Source: Trichomonas vaginalis G3 (lineage: Eukaryota > Parabasalia > Trichomonadida > Trichomonadidae). Taken from it: 64,000 bases of DNA. Position numbers and translations under genes: made by a program. Positions 1 through 9,600 of this stretch are shown in pieces (within the stretch, counting starts at the first letter, position 1; every line of letters begins with the position of its first letter). The stretch covers positions 6,109,797 through 6,173,796 of the forward strand of contig NC_067204.1 in assembly GCF_026262505.1 (NCBI RefSeq), read 5' to 3'. The notes beneath the pieces were generated by a model that worked only from the letters and a program-made list of their open reading frames with translations, made no database searches and was not told where the DNA came from.

Positions 1-787
1 TAAGAACACTGGGCAGTTATGGTCATGAGTGGAGAACATGTCTATCCAAAACTCACGATTGAAGCCAGTTAATTTATAGTATTTAGGGTTAGGAAGTGGT
101 GAAGTTCTTGTATGACCAATGAACTCATTTTCAACTCCCTTACTTAAGTTTGAATATAATATAGCTTGCTTTCTATCCCAAATGCCAGGTGTTACAATCT
201 TTGAAAATTCATTTTTCCTCGGAAGCATTGCATCATAATTGAAAACATTTTTGAAATCATCACTTGGTTCAGAGATTTGAAATCTTATACGTAATGGATT
301 TTCTTTCTTTTAGCTACTTCATTGAATGGTGAATATATAACAAACTGACAGTCATGAGTTCCATCTTCATTTTCATTAAATTCATAATGAAAGTCTATAA
401 GTTGTGGCTGACTACCTTCTTCTTTCAGTTGTGCAAGAAACTCACGTAAAGGCTGTAAAGTTTGTACTTCAATGTTGAACTTTTTTCGAACATCTCATTA
501 AATGAAATCATACATTGCAACAATGTTGTATCGTCTTTAAAGTATTTGTATATGTGAATGTTTTGGGCGCTTAAAGACTGTTCGTCATTTTCTATCTCGA
601 CTTGAAGTATAAAGTCAACCTTTCTGAAAGCACGTGTTATATACATAGATGTTATGCCAATGTACTTCTCTTCATTTATGTTCACAATCCAGTCTGTTGG
701 AAACTTAAACGTTACTCTGTTCCCCTTTATTTTGACGTCAGGGTTTTCACTACTGAACGCAACAGATAAAGGTATTTGTCTATACAT
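1..787 (-). pseudogene. Minor capsid (vertex)-like protein, frameshifted and cut by window edge
   Basis: Reading starts at the ATG at 787 (MYRQIPLSVAF) behind a TATTTTTATC promoter core. The first frame closes at 425, but the homologous reading moves to a second frame near 485 and to a third near 305. It then stays open to the window edge, including LPNPKYYKLTGFNREFWIDM. The N-terminal part has a P-x-W ... EK-x-I-x-I pattern also seen in the 46301 protein and, loosely, the 58517 protein. I infer a minor virion or vertex protein from this pattern and the position beside capsid genes. The homologue in E4 (31699) is cut after about 70 residues. Confidence 0.5.
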
Positions 788-811
788 TTAGTTCGGATAA
801 AAATAACCCAT

Positions 812-1060
812 TTACTCTTTCTTTGCTTCAGCTTCTTTAGCTTCTTCTCTAGCTTTCTTCGCCAGCAAACGTGGGTTCTTCTGTCTTCCAGCAGCTAATG
901 CAGCAAGTTGTTTTTCACTAAGTTTTCTCTTTGGTCTCTCTGGCTTTTGTTCTTGTTTTTGTTCCTTCAGTTCGGATAAAATTTGCTCACGAATTTCTTT
1001 CTTCAATGCTTCAACATCTATGACCCCTTGGGTCTTGTCCGTAGGGCTTGTCTGAGTCAT
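812..1060 (-). CDS. Small basic Lys/Glu-rich element protein
   Basis: 82 aa from the ATG at 1060 (MTQTSPTDKTQ). A longer reading from 1081 would use TTG and is less likely. The protein begins with a short polar stretch and a charged helix (ALKKEIREQILSELKEQK). It then has a Lys/Arg-rich block (RPKRKLSEKQLAALAAGRQK) and ends in an Ala/Glu/Lys helix. It may bind nucleic acid or act as a virion core protein, but this is only inference from charge. The E4 copy at 31414-31674 is nearly identical, with a four-residue expansion in the C-terminal helix. It is transcribed divergently from the 1106 gene. Confidence 0.75.
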   Translation of the reverse strand: MTQTSPTDKTQGVIDVEALKKEIREQILSELKEQKQEQKPERPKRKLSEKQLAALAAGRQKNPRLLAKKAREEAKEAEAKKE

Positions 1061-1105
1061 TTGACTGCAGATAAAAAACAAAATTAAAACTTTAACCGAT
1101 GTAAA
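1061..1105. promoter_or_regulatory. 45-bp divergent promoter
   Basis: The interval separates the minus-strand ATG at 1060 from the plus-strand ATG at 1106. Read from the minus strand it contains the element-gene core TTTTTTATC about 9 bases before ATG. It is conserved in E4 at 31369-31413, with only a few changes. Confidence 0.55.
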
Positions 1106-1534
1106 ATGAGCTTGTCAAAATCAGAGCGAGAGTCTATTATATTAAATGACGCAAGAGGAATACAACATCCTTTCTATTACGTAAGTCAGAGTAAAGATGG
1201 TAAAATATACGTAAGAAAAAGAAAGGTTCCATTAGCGAATGCAGAAAGCGACAACATTAAGGTGCATGGCACCGAGGGCGAAGCCCATATAAAACCTTCT
1301 GTTCAAACTGAAAAGTCAATAGAACCAGAAGAAAAGAAGCCAGATGTACTTTCAATAACGAACCAAGAGCTTATTGCAAAGTTCGTGAATTTCATTGAAA
1401 AACAAACCGAGTCAAAGAATCCTGACCCGCCAGTGAAAGAAGTTGAGACAAAAGAGAATGTACAGTTCATTGAAAATGTCAAGAAACAACTTCCACCACG
1501 AATGCCAAGAAGAAGAGTGAGAATAATGAAGTAA
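1106..1534 (+). CDS. 142-aa element protein of unknown function
   Basis: The protein starts MSLSKSERESIILNDARG. Residues 20-45 form a basic stretch (YYVSQSKDGKIYVRKRK), reminiscent of the HTMKDGRVQFRKIK stretch in the 3630 protein. The middle is acidic and the C-terminus is strongly basic (PPRMPRRRVRIMK). No family is recognised. A double hairpin at 1261-1286 lies inside the coding region and encodes residues near position 55. The E4 homologue (29628-31368) is split by a mariner and has a different version of that hairpin. The gene lies just upstream of the capsid gene on the same strand, suggesting a virion-related job. Confidence 0.7.
   Translation: MSLSKSERESIILNDARGIQHPFYYVSQSKDGKIYVRKRKVPLANAESDNIKVHGTEGEAHIKPSVQTEKSIEPEEKKPDVLSITNQELIAKFVNFIEKQTESKNPDPPVKEVETKENVQFIENVKKQLPPRMPRRRVRIMK
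1261..1286. repeat. Double-hairpin unit inside coding sequence
   Basis: GGTGC-atg-GCACC (1261-1273) is followed after two bases by GGGC-gaa-GCCC (1276-1286). The matching site in E4 (about 29880-29905, minus strand) keeps the second hairpin but has an altered first one and an extra GAAGCCC. Confidence 0.65.
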
Positions 1535-1561
1535 ATAGATATTTTTATCTGAAGTAAATAC

Positions 1562-3136
1562 ATGCAGAACGAACAGTTAAACGAATTTACTCCAGCAGAG
1601 CATATTCATCAGATTCGCTCATATTTCGATATCATAGACAATGCAGTTCAAATTGGTGACACTAATAGAAAATATTCTGACGCAAAGATTCCATCACAAC
1701 CTGGAACTGCTAAAGATAACACATGGGTAACATTCAATCTCTCACCTCCTGGTGAAAATATGTTGGACCTTTACAATACATTCATTACGTATAAAATGGA
1801 AGGTCAATTTATTGTAGATAAAGAAATTGGTTCAGGTTCCAATAAAACAAACCCACCAGGATTTTGGATTGGTTTCGATGACGCTTTCTATGCAGTTGCT
1901 GGATATCAAATCCTTGCAAATGGTCGTATCGTATATTCTCAAGACAACGCAAGAGAAGAAGCATATATAACTTCAAACTCACAAACTACCGAACAAATAA
2001 AGAAAGTAGATGTTTTCTCAAAGACTCGACATGAAGATGTATGGAGTCATTCGGGAACATGCAGAACAGGACAAATTGTTAGTGGTCCAATTACAGCAGG
2101 AAAATCATTTGATTTTAAGCTTCGTTTAAGAATTCCTGTTAGAAGATTCCTTCCATTAGAAGCTATTCGATTTATTCCAGCTTTTGCAGGAAACATTCAG
2201 CTTAAAGTAAAGTTCAGTAGCGACGCCTTACAATGCACATCTATATCTGTAAATGATATCATTGCTTTCAATCCAACTCTTAAAGTTGCATTTGCTTCAG
2301 ATTCAAATCCACCGACAAATAAATTTGTTCCATGGAATGAACCATTCACTATGATAACGAAGGCAGTAGAAGCTAGTGGAACAGTTACTATTACAACTGT
2401 AACCCAGCAACTATTTCGAACAAAGATGGATTTTAATGAATGTTTCATTCATCCAAAGTCATTCTCTTTAGACCCTAACATTTATACAGAACTTGTAGAA
2501 CATTATACAAACGAGGCTTTATGTTTTCCTGTTAAAGTTATGGATTGGATTCCTATGGACGGTTCATTCTCAAAGAATACAGATAGTTCAAGTGCAACAT
2601 TTACAGCAGCTTATACGCCTATTAATGTTAAAAGTATTTGGGCACTATTTAGAAAGAAAGACAACTATTATGTTAATTTTGAGAACCCTAAGTTTAAATA
2701 TCTTCAGCTTTCCATGGGAGCTTATGGAAATATGCCTGCAGAACCCGAAAAATCATATGGACCTGTATTTTATGAAATGGTTGCGAACGCCTGCAATACA
2801 AACAATGATATGATAGGATTTAATGAAGATGTTATGAGGTCATTGGTGGATGATGGTAGTGTGGAACATAAATGGGATAGCTATGACAACACACATTTCT
2901 TATGTGGTTTTCCAACAGAAGTGGACTTTTGCTTCCAGCAAGGTCAAACATCTACTGCTCCAATAACATACAAATTGTCTGTTAAAGGACCTATTGAACT
3001 AGCAACTGAAAATGTACCAAAGCCACTTATTGGATTTATGAGGGATTGTTGCTTTGCCATTCAGGTGCGTGCTAATGGCATCCCCATAATAAGATTAGAT
3101 GACTATAACATAGCTACGGACGACAGTGAGGAATAA
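1562..3136 (+). CDS. Major capsid protein candidate (524 aa), family 1
   Basis: Intact ORF starting MQNEQLNEFTPAEHIHQIRS. It has the size and beta-rich, Pro/Gly-punctuated character of double jelly-roll capsid proteins of Polintons. Features include FKLRLRIPVRRFLPLEAIRF near residues 190-210, followed by GNIQLKVKFSSDALQC, a layout repeated in the second capsid candidate at 61558-63197 (MIIPVNDLLAF ... GEIILKYYVF). The promoter core TATTTTTATC lies 12 bases before the ATG. The E4 copy (28028-29600) is almost identical but has a two-base frameshift. The capsid call is inference from size, layout and neighbours; a structure prediction would settle it. Confidence 0.6.
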   Translation: MQNEQLNEFTPAEHIHQIRSYFDIIDNAVQIGDTNRKYSDAKIPSQPGTAKDNTWVTFNLSPPGENMLDLYNTFITYKMEGQFIVDKEIGSGSNKTNPPGFWIGFDDAFYAVAGYQILANGRIVYSQDNAREEAYITSNSQTTEQIKKVDVFSKTRHEDVWSHSGTCRTGQIVSGPITAGKSFDFKLRLRIPVRRFLPLEAIRFIPAFAGNIQLKVKFSSDALQCTSISVNDIIAFNPTLKVAFASDSNPPTNKFVPWNEPFTMITKAVEASGTVTITTVTQQLFRTKMDFNECFIHPKSFSLDPNIYTELVEHYTNEALCFPVKVMDWIPMDGSFSKNTDSSSATFTAAYTPINVKSIWALFRKKDNYYVNFENPKFKYLQLSMGAYGNMPAEPEKSYGPVFYEMVANACNTNNDMIGFNEDVMRSLVDDGSVEHKWDSYDNTHFLCGFPTEVDFCFQQGQTSTAPITYKLSVKGPIELATENVPKPLIGFMRDCCFAIQVRANGIPIIRLDDYNIATDDSEE

Positions 3137-3167
3137 AGGATGAACGTTTATTTTTAAAGCTTATAAA

Positions 3168-3581
3168 TGAGTTCTTCATCAAGCTCTCGTGAACCTTCAC
3201 CATCTATGAAACAAACTTTACCAAACGATTATGGAGCACCTATTGAATATTTCTTACGAGCTGCACAATGGCAAAAATAGCATTTGGTCAAGTCCTTATA
3301 TAAGATATGGTCTCCCACTAGGTTTGCTAGCTACAGCAGGAGCAGTTATAATGTTGAAAAGAAATAAAGCAAATGTTGTAAATAATACTGAAGTAGCTGA
3401 AGTTAAACAAACTCCAACACCTTCGCCAAAACCAACGCCTTCACAAGCAAAACCTTCAATGACTCCTGAACCTATGGAAGTACAAACTCCTGTTCAAAAG
3501 TCAACTCCTAAACCGACTCCAACATTTAAACCAGAACCTACTCCTCAAATAAATCGTAAAACTCCTGCGTTTCCTTACTGA
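3168..3581 (+). pseudogene. Single-pass membrane, Pro/Thr-rich tail protein, frameshifted
   Basis: The gene starts at ATG 3168 (MSSSSSSREPSPSMKQ) after TTTATTTTTAAAGC. It reaches a stop at 3276-3278 because about 43 bases between two CAAA direct repeats are missing relative to the intact E4 copy (27557-27997). The rest continues in another frame: NSIWSSPYIRYG, a hydrophobic segment GLPLGLLATAGAVIML, then a Lys/Arg stop-transfer stretch and a Pro/Thr/Lys-rich tail ending NRKTPAFPY. The family is unknown; a virion or membrane role is possible from its place beside the capsid gene. Confidence 0.7.
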
Positions 3582-3629
3582 AAAAATAACGTTATTTTTA
3601 TTTAATATTAAAATTTTTATTTGATTGAA

Positions 3630-3866
3630 ATGACAAATAAAGTCACTGAAGCAATGAAACAAAAGTTCTTGGTAGAATACATTAAATCAGGAGCGGTTCC
3701 AGAAGGTTTTTACATTCATACTATGAAGGATGGTAGAGTTCAGTTTAGAAAGATAAAGCAACCATTAGATAGAGAAGGTATATTAAGGAAGATTAAACTT
3801 CATGAGGACAACATTGCTGAACTTAAGAAGAAGTTAGAAGAGTTGGAGAAAGGAAGAGAGTTATAA
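3630..3866 (+). CDS. Short coiled-coil element protein
   Basis: 78 aa from the ATG at 3630 (MTNKVTEAMKQK). The upstream TTG reading from 3621 is unlikely. The N-terminal half has a basic beta-like stretch (IHTMKDGRVQFRKIKQPL). The C-terminal half is a heptad-like helix (ILRKIKLHEDNIAELKKKLEELEK). The E4 copy at 27267-27509 is nearly the same but ends KADDSEE instead of KGREL. Function unknown. Confidence 0.7.
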   Translation: MTNKVTEAMKQKFLVEYIKSGAVPEGFYIHTMKDGRVQFRKIKQPLDREGILRKIKLHEDNIAELKKKLEELEKGREL

Positions 3867-3881
3867 AGCAATGAATTCAAC

Positions 3882-3936
3882 AGGGTGAAAAACCGGGTGA
3901 AAAAAGAGGTGAGATTTCACCACTTCACCTAAATTT
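3882..3936. repeat. GGTGA iterons with terminal palindrome
   Basis: Three direct GGGTGAAAAA / AGGTGAG units are followed by inverted copies (TTTCACCACTTCACCT) just after the coiled-coil gene. Similar arrays lie at 36868-36925, 37018-37075, 38123-38175, 38695-38745 and 47943-47997, always downstream of or between genes of the E1/E4 family. Confidence 0.7.
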
Positions 3937-4031
3937 ATTTTTGTGCTATGTTTTCATACGTGTGAGGGTGGTGATATCATTTATTTTTAAGTTTATTTTT
4001 ATATAAATGACAGAACAAAAATAAAGCATAT

Positions 4032-4466
4032 CTACTCAACAGGAATGAGACCCTTACTGACTATGTATTCGTTTAATGCTTGATGAAAACAATGGTACAT
4101 ATTATCGTATGGGTATACACAACGTCTGTTTCCATCGTCGTCGTATATGTAGAGCTCAAATCCAGTCCAACCTTCTTTTGTACAATATGTAGCTTTATTT
4201 AAGTATGCATTTATGTAGATAAGGCAATTTTCTTCATCGCTCCAGAAATAATTTTTCGTCTTTGTTGAAATAGTTTTCGTTCCTCTACGTCCATAAGGAA
4301 TGTATGCAATAAATTTAGCATCATAAGGTATTATAATATATTCAGGGTTTCTTTCATCGTCAATGGGTCTGTCTTTGTTAAAATGCATGTTTCTCAGTTT
4401 TACTTGAGTTTTGAATAGTTCACGGAAACGTTCTGGGAAAGAGTCATAGTAAATGTAGTCGGACAT
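4032..4466 (-). CDS. 144-aa terminal-region protein of unknown function
   Basis: The protein starts MSDYIYYDSFPERFREL and is rich in Tyr, Asp and aromatic residues, with GWTGFELYIYDDDGNRRC near residue 100. No family is recognised. It occupies the position next to the E1 terminus where E4 carries the unrelated 108-aa gene (48080-48406), and it reads the opposite way. A relic promoter and ATG (TTTATTTTTATATAAATG at 3991-4008) still stand at the old gene start. This suggests that one terminal gene replaced another. The usual T-rich core precedes the ATG at 4466. Confidence 0.65.
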   Translation of the reverse strand: MSDYIYYDSFPERFRELFKTQVKLRNMHFNKDRPIDDERNPEYIIIPYDAKFIAYIPYGRRGTKTISTKTKNYFWSDEENCLIYINAYLNKATYCTKEGWTGFELYIYDDDGNRRCVYPYDNMYHCFHQALNEYIVSKGLIPVE

Positions 4467-4523
4467 GTCTTTGTAATGAAATAAAAAATTTAAAAAAAAA
4501 TAAAAATAAGGTTATATTTTATT

Positions 4524-4736
4524 TAGTGAGGACGGTAGTGAATTCGTTAGTGAAGTCGTTAGTGAAGTCATTAGTGAAGTCGTTTATGTGTCAGATGGTT
4601 TTGTAAATATTTAAGGTTAAGTTGGTGTTATGGTTGTGTTGTAAAATATACGTTACCGGTTTCGTAAAGTGTCAAAACCGCTAAGTGGTGTACGGAGGCG
4701 CGCAGTGCCACAGTACGCGACTTAGGGATACTAACT
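4524..4736. repeat. E1 terminal inverted repeat with TTAGTGAAGTC iterons
   Basis: Five near-tandem units of about 11-12 bases (TTAGTGAAGTCG and variants) lie at 4524-4592. They are followed by TGTCAGATGGTTTTGTAAATA, shared with both E4 TIRs. The outer 110 bases differ from E4 except at the tip (AGTTAGTAT on the inverse strand) and in GGCACTGCG. The last 36 codons of the truncated E2 integrase reading frame are encoded here. Confidence 0.75.
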
Positions 4737-6173
4737 GTTTTTCCATAATCGAGATGAATCAAAACTTTATCCCCTTGTTTAAAATTCATGAGCCCCGAAT
4801 TAATTTGTTCACGTTTAACATCATTTAACTTTTCCATTTGCTTTCTAATATATTCCCATTCTTTTGAAATATCATTTTTCATTTCCACTGGTTTCATGTT
4901 TATAGTTCTATGCCATGTATTATTGTAATAATATACTAACTGCTGTATGATGGAGTCATGATTTCCATCCCAGTATATCTGACCGTTAACCCCTAACGCA
5001 TCTCTAAGAGTTCTCATTACCGCATCAACTATTTTATTATGAAACGTATATGGAGAAGATGAGAAGTAAAAATTAATTTGTGGGAAATAATGAATCATAG
5101 CTGCCTGAAATCCTTTATCACCATCACCCCTTATATTATCTACTCTTTCATGATCTAGTAAGTATTGAATAGCTCTTCTTGTTTCCTGTTCTGTTTTCCC
5201 TTTCACCGGAATGCAATATAAATATCTAGTGTTAATGTTAATGGCAAATAAATAAGTAACGTTTCCTTTTGAATATTCTAAATGATCTATTTCGTATGAA
5301 TATGGATATGGTGCAAATGAAGGGCGACTAAATTTTTCCTTTAACGGTTGAATTTTCGGGTCAATTGGTTTATTTAATATCTTGAAATCCTTTTTAAAAT
5401 CTTTTTGCTTCTTTGGTGATTGAAATGGATATAATAAAGTGAATGATGAAGGATTAACTGAAGGAGGAGGTACTACCGTTGGAGGTTTTGGTGTTGTAAG
5501 TGGTTTAATTTTATCTGCTTTGATTTTGGATGATGAAGTTTTAGTTGTTGATTTTCCTTTCATTAATTCTGGATGTATTCTATTCATTTGTTTTAAATAT
5601 GCTGTATATAAAGGTTTGATATACTTTCCCACTTCGAGTTTATGTTGAAGGATGAATTCCAAAAGTTGATCTTCATTTAAAAGTCGGGCTGAATATGGTT
5701 TAACTAATGAATCATAAATTAAAGCTTGTGCATCATTTATGGTCTGAAGGACCTGGGTGTTTTGCACCTTTAGCTGTTGAACATTTGCTACTTTCTCTTT
5801 TGGTGTTGTTTTCGGCTTTTTTTTCTTTTGTTTTTGTTCCTTTGGTTTTTGCGGCTCGGGATTATATAATTTATATAATTCATCAATATCTTCTTCTGTT
5901 AATACTTTATTTTTGAAATCTTTCAACTGTTTAAGTTGTGATTTAGTTTTTCCCTTTGTATATTCATTATTTTTAATTTTGTCTTTAATTTTAGAAATTA
6001 TTTTATCATGATATTTCAAAATTTCATTTTTATAATACGAATAATAATAATCCATATCATCACCCGTTATATTTTATTATGTTTTTGGAGATATGATTTT
6101 AATTCATAATAATTAAGAAAATTTTGATTAAGTACTAAATTATCAATTAAATTTTCTAAATCTGCGTTATCCA
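4737..6173 (-). pseudogene. rve-type (DDE) integrase, family 1, 3'-truncated by E1
   Basis: The gene starts at ATG 6173 behind TTTATTTTTATATAA. A one-base loss near 6075 breaks the N-terminus relative to the intact E3 copy (49029-50549). The open part has a Lys-rich coiled N-terminus, a Pro-rich linker and a retroviral-type core: EIDHLEY (first Asp), RGDGDKGF (second Asp) and KIVDAVMRTLRD. In the last motif Asp sits where the usual Glu of the VER-x-x-RTL motif would be. After YGKT the reading enters the E1 TIR and ends at 4628, so the native SH3-like C-terminus is lost. Confidence 0.85.
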
Positions 6174-6198
6174 TTTATATAAAAATAAAATAAATGTT

Positions 6199-6669
6199 TT
6201 AAGGGTGCCCACCTCTTTGAATCATAGTATCAAAACCATTATTTACATATTGAATCACATCATTAACGGTTCCTCCTTCTAAAACGGTATCAAATGGTGG
6301 AGTCCAGATTTCCTGATGATGATCATAAAATCCAGCAAAATTAACCGTATTATTAGGTAAAATATGAATCTCGGCGGTATATCTTCTATCTAAATTTGGA
6401 TGCCTTATATGTATACCATTACTACCCGGATAAAATCTCAAACCTTGATTTTGTTGACGCATCAAATTATTGAAATTTCTTTCTTCAGGGGTGAATGTTC
6501 TTCTCCGTTGACGTTGTGGTGGTCGTTGTTGCTGTGGTGGTGGTCGTTGCTGCTGCTGTTGATGCTGTGGTGGGATTTGAAAAATTCGTTGCGGTTGATT
6601 ATTTGGAATCTGAAAGTTAAAACCATTTGGTATAAATCTATTCGGTTCCTTTTGTCTCTTCTGTGGCAT
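6199..6669 (-). CDS. Gln/Pro-rich basic protein
   Basis: 156 aa from the ATG at 6669 (MPQKRQKEPNRFIPNG), with TTTTATTTTTAATGAA before it. Residues 30-60 are almost only Gln, Pro and Arg. A compact C-terminal part (residues 75-156) has RFYPGSNGIHIRHPNLDRRY and ends VNNGFDTMIQRGGHP. No family is recognised. In E3 only the two ends remain, joined by a deletion at 48932-49005. It lies between polymerase and integrase and may bind DNA, which is inferred from charge alone. Confidence 0.65.
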   Translation of the reverse strand: MPQKRQKEPNRFIPNGFNFQIPNNQPQRIFQIPPQHQQQQQRPPPQQQRPPQRQRRRTFTPEERNFNNLMRQQNQGLRFYPGSNGIHIRHPNLDRRYTAEIHILPNNTVNFAGFYDHHQEIWTPPFDTVLEGGTVNDVIQYVNNGFDTMIQRGGHP

Positions 6670-6697
6670 TTCATTAAAAATAAAATTTTAAATTGTA

Positions 6698-9600
6698 TTA
6701 AATAAATGGCATACAACATCCATTTTCACAACATACAGCCTTAGTGTGTGCTCCTGTTAATGCAGTCTTACCGATTGTTAAGCGAGTCATTGACCCGTTT
6801 TTAAGTTGTAAATTAATATTCTGACCATCAAATATCACTTTATCATTTATTATATCCAAATAATTTTTAGGTGTTAATTGTTTATTTTGTCGTAAACTAA
6901 CACCTTTCATTTTTTGTGCAATCTTTTTAAAATCACTTCCATCAATTGAACCGTTGAATGATGTATAACACTTAGGACATAAAGCAACCATGTTATCACC
7001 TTGTTTCTCAATTGCTAAACCCAATAACTTCTTCTCATGTGCTTTTTCTTCAGCTTTATTCTTTAATTTAGGTTTAAATTTCTCATCAAAACAGAAGAAA
7101 TCAAAAGGTGCGAATTTGAAAATGTTTTTATCATAAAATTGTTTATCGTAACAATTGCTTGAAATGCTTGAGTGTTAGGAAGATTTGGGTCGCCAGCGAT
7201 TGCCCAATAAGATGAATCAGTATCACCTTCAATGAAATGAAAACGATTAACATTCATGCATTTATACATAAAATCATAAATGAAAACCAAATACCAGTAT
7301 TTTGCGTTATCTAAAGTGAAGAATGCCTCTTGTAAACATGTATCACATCTATAAAATCTATCTTTAAGCATCACTTGATATGTATCCTCACCTATTTCTC
7401 TTATGTTTTTAAACTTATTTGACATACATGCAACGCGTGCCTTCTGTGCATTCATTATTTTAGTCTTTGCGTAATTTTGCGTATTCATTGCATCGTAACC
7501 ATATGATCCATTAAGTGAAATCTTGCAAAATAAACTTTTTCCTTTATTTCCTTCTAATTCAGCCTTTTGTCTTTCGTTCATAAATTTGTTCGCAAATTCA
7601 TTAAAACAAGTGTTTTTAGTAAATGTTAAAATTGATTGAATGTCATCAATGATAAAATCAAACCTGTCGATTAGATAACAAAGATAATAAGAAGAAAATG
7701 GTTGATATTGGTTGTGTGTTGATGCTAACTGAGTTAATTTCCTCTGTTTCTGGTCAACTGGTAGATTGTTTGATTTCATGTAATTATACATAAAACTGCC
7801 AATTGTTTTTTCATCTGTGATAATATCTAAGTTTCTTATTATCGGTAAAAAGTTTATGTAATCATTAATGTATTTTTCATCAATGTGACCCTTTACTTCA
7901 GCCACGAATAAAGTATTTTTCTTTCTAATAATTCCCAGTGCTTTTGCTTTCTTTGTTGCTGTATCACAAATGATAACACCATTCAATCTTCCCGGCATAT
8001 ACATTTTATGGTCAGTATATTGAATGAAATCATGAGGATTAGATGAAAATGATGAAGGATATAATGAATTAAAATCAACACCAACGAAATGAGTCATGAT
8101 GTTGGTGGTGTCCTCATTTGATACAGTTTTAGTTTCTGGACTATATGAAAGTTTATTAATGTGCGTGATTCCTTTAAGATTAACACGATGTTGAACATTT
8201 GATAGACCACCAGTAATTCCATTACGGAGAATGTGATAAGCTTCAACTGAATCTAAAGTCATTGGTAAATTATTTTTTAATGCATAATTTCTTAAATTGA
8301 TTCTTAAACGTTGAACATCTTCATCTTTATTTGATTTTACGACATTGCAATAACAACACATTAACTGACAATTTTCTTTGGTATGTGGTTTTTCATTATC
8401 GATTCTATCCAATGTTGGTTTATTTGCATATGTAAACGCTTTACCACACATTTTGCATTTAGATGAAAGGATTAAATCGTGATAGTATTGAAAATCATCC
8501 ATTGAAACATTATTTTTAGTATCCCTTTCTGCTTTTTCATCTTGTTTCTTATATGATTCAATTTTATATTTCCAATACTTTTTCGTTAATTCAAAACTTG
8601 ATTCTATCTCTTCCTCAGGATATTTTTCATTAGGATTAAAGTCTTTATATGCTAAAGCGTAACGAATCATTGAAGCATTCGATGATAAAGAAAGATTATG
8701 AAGCATATCAATTTTATAAACAAATGTTTCTTCAATAATTTTATCGATTGGGTCAATCATAATTTCAACATCTTTATTGCAATAATGAATAAAATATTCT
8801 AATCTATTCTTAAAATTTTTAGCATCATTGAGATATATTTGATAATCACTATCTGATATAGTTTCTTGAGTTAATGCTGAATAAAATGAATCTTGAGTGA
8901 ATGGTTCCACTTTATATAATTCTTCTTCGTAATTCTCCCACGTGATGAATTGATAAGGGAAAAAGGATTTAACATGTGTTTTATTATTTCCGAAATCTTG
9001 AGTGAATTGATCTAATGTTCCACCCGCTATATAATTTCTTATGTCAATAAATCTTAATTCATATGGAACGTTTGTTTTCTTTACAATGATTTGCTTAAAT
9101 TGTGAAGATGAACCCAGCATTGATTTTATTTTCCATTTTGCAGTGTTTAAATCACGAAGAATTAAATTTAAATCAAACTTTCCCGAATTAAAACCTATGA
9201 TATTCACTTTATTGAATTCCTCATCTAGAAGTTCTTTAAATGCTTCCTTCTGTTTTCATTTAATGTATGGGACAAAGTCCCCGCCGTTTGCGGCTTCAAT
9301 AATTCATCGTATTGACTCATATTTGATTTAGCAACTAATGAACAGGTTGAAAATAAAAATTCAATCCAGTCAGAAATAAAAGAATCACTCGAAGTTAAAC
9401 AAAAATTCCTCGTATATGTTTTATCATTTAATTTAACCGTTGATGATACCATGAATGGTTTTAAGTAAGCGTTCAAAGTTGCACACTCAGAAAGTTGTAA
9501 TTCTTCTTTAGTCTCTAATGTTTCGAAGTCAAAAGTAATATAATATCTTGTCGGTTTATAATATTTCTGCAAATTGTGAGCTAATAACCACTGATATATC

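Larger units (their letters stand above)
1..4736. mobile_element. Maverick/Polinton-type element E1 (right end only)
   Basis: This is the right-hand part of a Maverick-like element. It ends at 4736 with ...ATACTAACT, the inverse of the AGTTAGTAT that starts E4. Its gene order (vertex-like protein, small basic protein, 142-aa protein, capsid protein, membrane protein, coiled-coil protein, TIR iterons) mirrors the left end of E4. The flank after 4736 (GTTTTTCCATAATC) is the continuation of the E2 integrase gene. The uninterrupted copy near 50387-50405 reads across the same point, so E1 inserted there. The expected target duplicate GTTTT on the other side lies outside the window. Confidence 0.85.

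Noticed and set aside
1303-1563. Minus-strand 86-aa frame opposite the 142-aa gene (also 29599-29982)
   Set aside because: Antisense shadow; no promoter and hydrophobic by complement of charged codons.
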